DNA of 64,000 nucleotides from Phlebotomus papatasi. Lineage: Eukaryota; Arthropoda; Insecta; Diptera; Psychodidae. Shown here piece by piece: positions 1-9,900 of this stretch (position 1 is the stretch's first letter; every line of letters begins with the position of its first letter). The notes beneath the pieces were generated by a model. It did no database searches and was not told where the DNA came from. It worked only from the letters and a program-made list of their open reading frames with translations. The position numbers were made by a program, and so were the translations under genes. The stretch is taken from positions 111,166,627 to 111,230,626 of the forward strand of contig NC_077223.1 in NCBI RefSeq assembly GCF_024763615.1. Reading direction: 5' to 3'.

Positions 1-317
1 TTTTCCGGATGGCGACGCATCTTTGTGCGATCTTCGCTGATTTCTACAATTTTCGGTGCTGATGTTGACTTATCCAGGGCTTTGCATACAACATCGGGAT
101 CTGTTGTAAGAGCTGCCAAGCGTTTGAATGTCAACAAAACTGTGAGGGTTACCCATCCGTCAGAATCTTTAGCCACTTGCTCCTGCAGAAATTTATCTCT
201 GGCCAAATTTGTGTCCCCAAAGTAGTATTCTACTTGTCTGATGATACTAGATTCTAGCTGGGAAGGTGATGAACCATTCTCCACAGCTTTCTCAGTACTT
301 TCCAAGCTTTCTGACAT
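1..317 (-). CDS. La: La protein (La autoantigen homologue, LARP3), N-terminal part, runs off the window
   Basis: The minus strand is open from an ATG at 317-315 to base 1, giving 105 codons with no stop. After a short acidic start (MSESLESTEKAVENG) comes a typical La motif at about residues 24-105: QVEYYFGDTNLARDKFL, then DGWVTLTVLLTFKRLAAL and VEISEDRTKMRRHPEK. These blocks are diagnostic of genuine La (LARP3). The family binds the UUU-OH 3' end of new RNA polymerase III transcripts in the nucleus, using the La motif with the RRM that should follow beyond the window. Just upstream of the ATG the minus strand reads a T-run ending in TTTTTTAG, so a 5'-UTR splice acceptor is possible. The gene is divergent from glycerol kinase. 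Identity is secure; the 3' part is not visible. Confidence 0.93.
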   Translation of the reverse strand, partial: MSESLESTEKAVENGSSPSQLESSIIRQVEYYFGDTNLARDKFLQEQVAKDSDGWVTLTVLLTFKRLAALTTDPDVVCKALDKSTSAPKIVEISEDRTKMRRHPE

Positions 318-2290
318 TGTTTTAGCTAAAAAATTAGCACGGAAAATCGTTTAGTAAACAGCCCAAGCACGTTTTTGAGGTTAGACTTTAAAACTGTGCG
401 TAGAACTTTAAGTTCGACATGTAATTTTGTTATTTGATATTAGTTTAGTAGACAGTGATCTTACTTACTCGCTTGTGGTAAAATAACTCTCAGAAAATTC
501 TTAGTTCTCTGTGAAAACTGCCGTCTAAAACCACACCGTCACACGTTTTAAAACAAACTCTGACTCACAGCAAACTTGCGCATGAGACATAAGACTGACA
601 GCACTCACAGCAAACATGATGTCCAGGAAGGCCTATTCAATTTCGTTGCAAATTTAAAAAATGGCTATAAGAAAGTAAATAAAAATATTTAAAATAAATT
701 TTATTAATTAAAATTTCACAAAACAAATTTAAATATTAATTTTGGAAATCTAGTGAATTAACAGTCATAAGAACTTTATTTTTAAATTCAAAGACAAAAC
801 AAAACAAAATAAAAATCGGGGAGACTGGGGTAAAATTTGTCAAAACGAAAATTTCAATATTCACTATTTTCTAAAATAAAAGAGACTGAGGCTTGAAATT
901 TTTATTATAGATAGCCTTCATAAACCTTCTTAAACTTACAAAGTTTCAAGAGATTCGAAGAAGGATTATGTAAAAAAAAAATAATGAAATTTTGAGCCCT
1001 ATTTTTGGAATATTTGGCTTACAGAAAATATCAATATTGATTACCCTGATTATACCTCAATTTTAGCAATTTCTCGTTAAGATAGAGAAAAATTATCTTC
1101 AACAAAGTTGTAGAGGAAAAAATTTCCTATAAAAATATGTCTATTTGATATTTTTAACGTTTGCGAGAGTAAAACGTCACAAATTATCCGAAGACTGACA
1201 AAATTTGCCCCAGCAATTTTGAGAATCTCCACAAAATCGACTTTTAGAAAATGATTCGAAAATCACATTTTTTCGAGATAGAGGAAATATTGACCGCTGC
1301 AATGTTGTAGAGCAGTAAATTTCTTATAAGAATATGCTCATTATAAAACGTTTAAGTTTTCTCAGAGCTCGTGAAAGAATTACATATGCGTTTTGACAAG
1401 TTTTGCCCCAGTCTCCTCTAAGCTTTTTGGTAGGTACTAAAAAAAGTTGATTTAGGTTATGCAAAGTTAAACCTTAAAAATTCAATAGATATATTTTTTG
1501 AGACAAAATCCTTTAATCTGCTTTCAGATTGATTTTTATAAATAGTTTATTTATGCCAAATGTTTTTTAAATTCAAAAAGTGCTACAGTTTTAGAGGTTA
1601 GGTTATGGAGCCAGGGGGGACGGGTCGGCTTGTTGTGGACATAACCTTCAAATTTCTAATGAATGCTTAAACAATTATTTTTATAAATTTCCCTTATTTC
1701 AGTGACAAGTAGAATGAAATGCGATGTTAGAAAATTATTTATCAGATCTATCACTATCACCATGATTGGACATTTCAAAAGTTAATATGCGAGCGACACA
1801 TAATTTTCTATGAGACATATGATTCTTCTGATAAATAGGTTATAATTTTAAAATTTGTCAAAGTGGTAAACAAACAATAATTTTTTTTTAATTCTGCCCT
1901 TTCAGAAACTTTCAAGCATATGATTTATTAAATAATTCCATAAAATATTTTTTAGGTTAGTATTTTATACACGAGTACTCGCAATTAACCTATATCAGTA
2001 TAAAATATTCCGTTTTGAGGTTATAGGCTTTTTAAATTTGGGAACATAACCTTCAAATTTGAGGTTAAAATTTAATACACATTTAAAATTAAAAGAACTT
2101 TTTTAGTTCAGCGATTTTTATACTTTAATTTAATAAATTAATAAAATAATTAAATTAAAATAATAATTAAATTTTTGGTAAATTAATCTTCCCGTCCGAC
2201 GCCAAAGGGTTAATAAAAACATTCCGAGGTCGCTTATCGGAGCAAAATTTCTCAAGCCCAGGGGCAGTGACAGTCCAGTGCTGGTGCAAG
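318..2290. other. Divergent spacer between La and glycerol kinase
   Basis: This AT-rich stretch holds the 5' regions of both genes and no credible coding frame. It contains one TIR element (818-1419). The short GC-richer part at about 2190-2290, just before the glycerol kinase ATG, is the likely core promoter and 5'UTR. I see no clear TATA box. Bases 480-620, with CACAGCAAAC repeated, would be the La upstream side. Confidence 0.5.
818..1419. mobile_element. TIR element (MITE-like), GGGGAGACTGGGG family
   Basis: The left end reads GGGGAGACTGGGGTAAAATT and continues TGTCAAAACG. The right end, read on the opposite strand, is GAGGAGACTGGGGCAAAACT followed by TGTCAAAACG. This makes an inverted repeat of about 30 bp around a 600-bp AT-rich interior without coding capacity. 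A shorter relative with the same GGGGAAACTGGGGCA terminus lies at 56786-57001. The superfamily is not clear from the ends. Confidence 0.7.
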
Positions 2291-5200
2291 ATGGTTGGTG
2301 GCGGAAAGTTCGGACCCCTTGTGGGTGCAATTGACGAGGGAACATCCTCAGCCAGAGTTATTCTGTTTAAAGTTGAGACTTCTGAGGTTGTCTGCTATCA
2401 CCAGAAGGAGATCAGGCAGATTTATCCTCAAGAAGGCTGGGTGGAACAAGATCCCAATGAAATCCTCGAGGCTGTTCAGGAATGTCTCGAGCGGACAGTG
2501 GAGAAATTGCGTGAGTTGGGAGGTCAAAAGGAGGACATTGTGGCTCTGGGTGTGACCAATCAACGGGAGACGACTGTGGTGTGGAACAAGAAGGATGGAC
2601 GACCTCTGCACAATGCCATCGTGTGGCTGGATATGCGGACATCTGCCACGGTGGACGAATTGCTGGATAAAGTGCCCAACAAGACGAGGAATAAGAATTA
2701 CCTAAAGGTGGGTGTGCTTTTGGGGGGGATTTTCAGCTCATGCTGATAAGATAAGTGGCATTTTCAGCCTCTCTGCGGCCTGCCCCTGTCACCCTACTTC
2801 AGTGCCGTGAAGCTGCGGTGGCTGATTGAGAATGTGGCTCGAGTCCGGGAAGCTGTGAAGGCTGGGAATTGCCTCTTTGGTACAATTGACACCTGGCTTC
2901 TGTGGAACCTCACAGGAGGCGTTCAGGGGGGTCAACATGTCACAGACGTCACCAATGCCTCTCGCACCATGCTCATGAATATCGAGACTCTAAGATGGGA
3001 TGCCAAACTCTGCAGCTTCTTTGAAATCCCAACGACAGTTCTGCCAGAGATCCGATCAAGTTGTGAGGTCTATGGTCACATGGCAAGTGGAGTACTTAAG
3101 GGGGTTCCTCTGTCAGGGTGTCTGGGGGATCAGCAAAGTGCCTTAGTGGGACAACAGTGCCTGGAAAGAGGCCAGGCGAAAGCTACTTACGGTACAGGGT
3201 GTTTTCTGCTCTACAATACAGGTATGTGAAAAGGAATTAGAAGGGTCCTCCCGGTTAACCCTTTAAGGACGAGAAGCTTTCCGTTGAGCGAAATTCAATG
3301 AAATCAAGTTTCCCTCGATATTTAGGCCTAAATAAGAGATTTATAGTTAAAAAGAAATTTTCCCATCCCTAGGAGTCCTGGAAAACTATGGGTCATATAT
3401 GACCCAATCGTCCTTAAAGGTAAAAAGCACAAAATTTTCCAGACGGCTAGTTTACTCTGTTATTTTTGTAGGAGGAATAACTTGAATATATTTGTGATAA
3501 TAAAAAGAGTTATTTAGAGTACCGTCGTTACGGGTGAATTTGCACGTTTTTTCGCTATTTTTCAACTTTACCCTCTAAAAGTGGATAGTTAAAGTGAAGG
3601 AAGGGGGTGATTGGGTAAAATTAATTGTATTCAGTTGTTAATGAATGGATTTTATGCCACTAACATTAATTTTATAAAATTTTACTATGTTTAAAAAATC
3701 AGGGAAAAAGGCTTGCACTTGGGATAAGGTGCGGGTGACCTTGCACTTTTTAATAAATACTAAAAAATCAACAATTTCTGATAACAAACGACAATGAAGA
3801 TCTTCACATCTAAGGGTAAGATGCACGAGATCTATAAGATGACGTGGTCGCGATCTTGATTTGACGTTTCTGTTCGCCATTTTGAATAACTGTCAAACCC
3901 TAAAACTAGTCCGTTTGGATTGAAATTTTAGTATGTTGTAGCTGATGTCAAGACCTTTTCAAAACGTATCTATGTTCCTGTCTACGTCAAGTATTTACCT
4001 AGATACAGAGGCTCAAATTTTAAAATTTTGTAATACTCATATTTTGACGGTCTTTATTTTTTAATATTCAATATTTGAAACCTAAACGAAATGCCTCAGT
4101 TACCATTAAAAATGGTTGGAACTTTTATTTTATATATTTATTTACTCTAACATAATTAAAAAAATAAACGAAAAATGCATTTAATTATTTTTTTTTATTT
4201 TTTATATTTGCGAAAACAGTTTTTAAGATTCTTAAATAATGCGCTGTTATAAACAAAAACATTACTTTTCTTTTTTGTTTGTTTGTTAGATCTCATCGCC
4301 TAACGATAGCGCTGTCTTTTTTGTGATGGTTTTGATAAAAGAAGCTCCTCGTAGTTCTGTATTCATGAAAATGTCAAAATTTTAAACTTGGATCCCTTAT
4401 ATCCAGGCAATCACTTGGCCTAGGTCAAATTTCATATATGTTATGAAAGGGCCTTGACATCAGCTAGAACATACTAAAATTTCAGCTCAATTGGATGAGA
4501 TTTTTGTTTTGACAGTTATTTAAAATGGCGGACAGAAAAGTCAAATCAAGATGGCGACCATACCATCTTGTAGATCTCGGTCATTTTATCTTAAGTTCCC
4601 ACAAAATTGGATAATTTTTAGCCAAATACTTCTATAATAAAGCTTTAGAAAGATCATTATATGCAATTTTATAGCATAAATCATGTGTTCTTAGGAAGAT
4701 AATAGGGAAAAAAATATTTTAATAAAACTAATCAACAAAATCGAAGTAGATTATGCTAGCCAGATAAATTTAGATTGGATTTGGGCAATCTACTACTCTG
4801 AAATCGATTTTGGAATTGCACCTTCAGATAACTTTTTCACGGAGCTGTTTTTTGACAAAATACCTATATTAGCATTTCATTGACTATTACTGAAACTACA
4901 AGAATCCTTTTGGGGATCATTGTACCTTACTTGGTACATAACATATCCCTATATACTTTGACATGGTAGACCGGATCGGCGAAGACCATCGATAAGTGCT
5001 AGAATTTATGAAAATCTTACGGACAGCATAGTGTAAAGTCACCCGCAACGACGGTACGAGTAAAAATTAAAACGCTCAGAAATTAATTTTAAAAAATCTC
5101 ATTCAATTTTTGGTCTCAAACAATCTTGAAGACTTGTACACAAAAACAATATCCAAAAAATTAGAAATATTAAAAATGTTAAAATTTAAGCACCAACGTG

Positions 5201-6152
5201 AAAGTTTGAAAATTCGTTATTTTTGAGCTCAAATATTTTTTATATAGCAAATAGCTGGAGATTTGCAAAAAATATTCTAGATTCCTTACATCTTTCTACT
5301 TTGTGATTAGGTACAAACATTAGAAAAAAATAACTTCAGGTAGTCAGAAAAAATTATTTTCTCTATGGGTCACGGGTGACCCAGTCGTCCTTAAAGGGTT
5401 AACACAGTAAGTCCTTATTAAGGACTTAATAACTTGCAAAAGCTGCAACATTTTGGTCAGTCATATCCGTCTTTAATGCAGGAACTGTTTTTGTTGACTC
5501 CACCCATGGGCTCCTGACCACTGTGGCTTACCAAATTGGTCGAGAAACGCCTCCCGTGTATGCCCTGGAGGGATCCGTGGCAATTGCAGGGGCAGCTCTG
5601 GGCTGGCTGAAGGATAACATGGAGATAATTGCAAGTGCCAAGGAATCCGAGGCTCTGGCCAGAAGTGTGGATAATACTGGAGATGTCTACTTTGTTCCAG
5701 CATTTAGTGGCCTCTATGCTCCCTATTGGAACCAGGAGGCTCGGGGAGTTATCTGTGGGATCACAGAAGACACCCAACAGAGCCACATTGTACGTGCCAC
5801 GTTGGAAGCTGTCTGCTTCCAAGTACGTGATATTCTCCTGGCCATGAACAGTGATTGCGGTATTCCTCTGCAGAAGCTCCGTGTGGACGGAGGAATGACA
5901 GAAAATCGGCTACTGATGCAGCTCCAGTCCGATCTAATTGGTCTGGAGATCATTAAGCCCAAGATGGCAGAAACAACGGCTCTGGGAGCAGCTATGATGG
6001 CTGCCTGTGCTGTGGGCAAATGGGATGTGAAGTCCATCGAAGTGCCCATGGAGAGCATAAAGTATGAGCCAAAAATCGGAGTTGATGAGCGTGATATGCG
6101 CTACTCAAAGTGGAAGATGGCCGTGGAGAAGAGCTTTGGCTGGGACATTTGA
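2291..6152 (+). CDS. Gk: Glycerol kinase, complete, three coding exons
   Basis: The exons are 2291-2707, 2768-3221 and 5482-6152 (introns of 60 bp and 2.26 kb; phases 0 and 1), giving 513 residues, normal for the family. The enzyme phosphorylates glycerol with ATP to sn-glycerol 3-phosphate in the cytosol or at mitochondria. Visible motifs: phosphate-1 loop DEGTSSAR (15-22), NQRETT (90-95), the GDQQSAL block with the expected catalytic Asp at about 260, ATYGTGCFLL before intron 2, FSGLYAPYW in exon 3, VDGGMTENR at about 425 and ETTALGAAM at about 454. Together these are the FGGY kinase fold. An in-frame ATG at 2267 would add eight residues (MTVQCWCK). The ATG at 2291 is preferred because MVGGGKFGPLVG matches the usual start. 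There is no C-terminal membrane segment. The gene is convergent with the BTBD10 homologue. Confidence 0.96.
3519..5057. mobile_element. TIR element nested in the TTAA element
   Basis: The left end GTACCGTCGTTACGGGTGA is mirrored at the right as TCACCCGCAACGACGGTAC; the match continues inward with TTTGCAC against GTAAA. It interrupts the TTAA-flanked element in the same intron, so it is younger than that element, and it carries a foldback in its middle. There is no coding capacity. Confidence 0.65.
3815..4592. repeat. Long inverted repeat (foldback), arms about 200 bp
   Basis: The left arm (about 3815-4030) contains GAGATCTATAAGATG, CGATCTTGATTTGACG, CGCCATTTTGAATAACTGTC and TTTTAGTATGTTGTAGCTGA. 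The right arm (about 4370-4592) repeats all of these in inverted order, with ATTTAAAATGGCGGACAG and AGAACATACTAAAATTTCAG. The TTTTAGTATGTTGTAGCTGA segment recurs at about 12540 and 30820, so it marks a dispersed foldback family. Confidence 0.75.
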
Positions 6153-6945
6153 CCCTCAGTAGCCTCGAATCAGACAGCTGATGATTGGTGCTGAGAGCAG
6201 AAGATCTCAACAAAAAATTAAACAACAATTTTATACTTGTCCTTATAATTCCTCAAATATTTTTTTTTCTACAAAAATTCACATCTCTCTTTCAGAGAAC
6301 ATCCAGGAGTTTCTTTTTTAGAGCAATTTGAGTTTGCCAATACAGTTCCTCATCATCAATGTTGACGCATAAGCTATGATTTTTATCATTTTATTTTAGT
6401 GGATTTTAGTCATTTTTTTGCAATATTTTATAAATTATTTTATGTTTTTATGCGGGATAATTCTTAATTTTTAGTAAGTTGTAAGATACAATATATATAT
6501 ATATATTTTTGGCAGGAACTGTAACTCCAAATCTCTCAAAATTGCTCAGTCCAAATAGTATACAAAATCTATAAATATATTCTGGATGAGGCTTATAATT
6601 CCAAGGACTCAATATCACTTATAATCAATTTGTAAAAAATGCCTTTTTAAAAACATTTACACAATAAAATGAACAAAATTATTATACGATATTTGTTATT
6701 CATCAATATTATGCTATTCCCCCTCCGCAAAATCCAAAATATTTCATCTCTGATTCCTAATCTGAGATTTTTGCCTGCGGGGAAGTCTCTGTCCGGAGAA
6801 TACTGCTGCCGAGAGGGAGAGATTGGTTCACAAAAAAATGGGCAGGATTTTGTTGTTGTTGTTGTTTTTTTTATGAATCTCACAAAGCACGTGTGCGCAT
6901 TAAGACGATTGGTGCCGTATTTTAGAAGAAGTAGAAAATCTCATC
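6153..6945. other. Convergent 3' region of glycerol kinase and BTBD10 homologue
   Basis: There is no coding sequence here. For glycerol kinase (plus) there are an ATTAAA at 6217-6222 and an AATAAA at 6663-6668. For BTBD10 (minus) a possible AATAAA is the complement of the TTTATT at about 6390. If the distal signals are used, the two 3'UTRs overlap and the mRNAs could pair. A short AT microsatellite lies at 6490-6507 and a TTG run near 6850. Confidence 0.5.
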
Positions 6946-9900
6946 CTATTCATCCGGCGGAAGTGGTTCCAAGTCATTGAGTATCCCGCCGACAGCACCC
7001 TCTTCAGGCTCCACCACAAACTCACGATTCCTCATTTCACCTTCCCCAGCAGCCTGAGCCTGAAGACGCTGGGCAGCCGGAAGCGGATTTCCGCCTAAAC
7101 GTAGTTAAATAGAAAAATTTCTGCTTCTTAATTGAAGGATTTGCGTCAGTTTCACTTGAGGCTCAAGTAAAATGAAAATACAGGCATGTCAAAATTCCAA
7201 TCGGATCATAAATGAAACAGGTGCAAAACTCATTGAAAAGAATAATAAAGAGAAAATAACTTAAAATTTTATTTTTAAAGTGAAGAAAGTCTTGAATAAA
7301 TTATTTCAGAATTACACTTTTATTCATAATTTTTTTTCATTATCTTCTTGACTTTGATCACATTTCGTCAATCACATGGTTTATCAAGACCTTTTTAGAA
7401 TATATCAAATTACTTTTGTACAGGGTGAGTCAATTGAACTGCAACTAAATTTAGATCGTTATAACTTTGAAACTGTTCGGGACAGCCAGGGAGGCGTCAC
7501 GCAGTACAAATATATTTGAAATTCTGGTATTGGCGCTATTTTTGAGACAGCGCCATAAATTGCGGCTAGTCTGCGAAACTGAAATTTCGCGTCAATCGGA
7601 GCAAGCAAGAAACGTCAGTTAGAGTTTTGCGCGAAAATGTTTGCGAATCTGTTTTTAATAATATCGTGCAAATTTAGTGAAAAAACAATAAGGTGCGTGC
7701 CGTGGATGCAATGATGGACTGTCTGGAGGAATACTGCAGGAGGAAATTTAGAAACAATCCCTTAAAATTGTCTTTCTACAGGTGAGTGTTTGAAGGTGGT
7801 GGGAGTCTCATTTAAAGTTGTTACACGCACGTTTTCTTTACTTTGGCTAAGCAATTTATATACTATAAGGAAGCCAATTTCATAATCCATGCGTCTGTGA
7901 TTTCAAACTGCGTGTAACAACTCGATTTTACGCATTTTTTTGGCTAAAATGTGAATGCATCTCTTTGTGGTGAAAAATGAGAACGTTTGACCAGTGGCGT
8001 AGAAGGGCGCTTTAGCAAAATTCGTTTAAAAATTTCTACTGTCTTTTCCTTTCGATTAAACTTAATTAAAATGAGTAGTGGAACTTATATTTACTAAAAT
8101 TTTATTATATTTACAGTTTCCGATCTGATTAAATTTCAGAAAGTGTGGAAGCACCACTTGGAAATTGAAGGAAATATCTTCAAAAGCAACCGTATGTGAT
8201 TTTGCAGTTTGAGGAAAAGATTTTGATCCGCAAAAGCATGGCAAGAAAATGAAAAATATTTTAAAAAGGGGGCCGTTCCAAAGGTAAGAATTGCAATAAT
8301 TAATAAATTGTATTGAGTTGAGATATTATTAGTAAAATGTAATCATTGTTGTGTCTCGTATTAAAAGAATCTGCTAAGTCGCTTGCAGAACGTCTAGGAA
8401 CGCATTCCCTTCAATATATACTTGTTTCGTACTTTTGGAGTTTTTGGGCAATTGCACTATTTTACTATTTTATTAATTCTTCTATTTTAATTGCTCGAAA
8501 TTAAAGAGAATAATATCTATAATCCAATGATTTTTAATAGTTTAGGAGCTTTTTTTTTTGTATCCCCCCTTCCCTAACCCCCCTTACCCAGGTCTTAGGT
8601 CATGAGACCTATTTTGACCAGTTCCCGATATTTACACAAACACCTAGCACATTATTTGCTGTACTCTAGTTTAGGAGCTCAAATGGTATGAGATAGTAAG
8701 TTTCAGTTCCAAAACATTCTCAAGATACCCACATCGTGAGCATACAATGGTTCATATTACAGCTCAAGTAAAAAATTAAAAAAAAAAACGCTTCAAGATA
8801 TTCTCAAAATGCGTACAGCTTAATCCTTTAACGACAAGACATTTTTTACGGACCGAAAATCAACAATAAAAATTTAACCGATAAACAAAATCAACGAAAC
8901 ATCTTACATCTGACTTTAAATAGAATCTGATTCAGTGCATTTTTGAGCGATAGGGTCAAAAAGCCCTAAAAATTAAATCAATTTTCTGACAATACCAATG
9001 AATAATAATTTTCAATCTAATGAAAAATATTATGTATGAGCTGTATGAATATTGTAGTTTGTTTTTCGAAAAGGTTTTGCCTAAAAAAATTAGAAGTATA
9101 AAAAATAATAAAATCATTTTTCTATATCAGAATCTAAAAATTCGTCATTTTTGAGCTTAAATATTTAATAAATACTCCCTCCGTCCAAAAAAAACGTACG
9201 TTTGAGAAAAATTCTTATCCCAAAAAAAGTCGTGCGTTTGGAAGGAAATCACTATGAAGAGACGGCGTTAAGTAAAAATTTTGTTTATTGTAAATATCTT
9301 ATGTACATACTATTCTACATCTTCACAGGTAATATGCAGGTCCACCCACGATAGTAAGATAAGAAAAGGAAGTTATTAAAACTTTTTTATTTTGAATATC
9401 TTCAGTAAAATTTAAGTGCCAAATGATTAGAGATGGAGACTCAGGACCTTCGGGCCCTCCCATAAGTCGATCCTGGGTCCAGTAACATGCCCCTCATATC
9501 CCCCTCACCCCTCTCCTTCCCCTCAGCAATTATGTTATTTTTGGGATTGCTCGAAAACACATCGTGTGATTTTTCCAGGGGAACGGGAGGAGCGAAAGAA
9601 AGGTAGAGGCATATTAATAATCCTCAAGTTAACTTACGGGGGGTGGGGGGGGTCGTTCGAAGACACCAAGCCTATATCTCAAACCATTTAACACCCAGAT
9701 TACAGAACGTAGAGAAAAAAGAAAGATTAGTTTTGTTTTGCTTTTTTTGTGAGAGGCATTGTTGTGGTATAACGAAAAGAACTATCAAATAGTGATTCCA
9801 ACAATGGTTAACCGGTTTCAAAAAAAAAAAAAAAAAACAGTTAACAGCCCTATCTTGGAGGCGGTTTCAAAACCGGTTTTTAGAGAAGAAACCGCTTTAA

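Larger units (their letters stand above)
3259..5398. mobile_element. TTAA-flanked piggyBac-like MITE complex in glycerol kinase intron 2
   Basis: The left end CCCTTTAAGGACGA is preceded by TTAA (3255-3258). The right end is its inverse, TCGTCCTTAAAGGG, followed by TTAA (5399-5402). TTAA target duplication plus a CCC terminus is characteristic of the piggyBac superfamily. A further right-type end occurs inside at 3405-3418, so a short copy (3259-3418) may sit at the left edge. The right part (5200-5398) aligns with the simpler copy at 23147-23659. The rest is taken up by a second element (3519-5057). No transposase frame is present. Confidence 0.7.
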
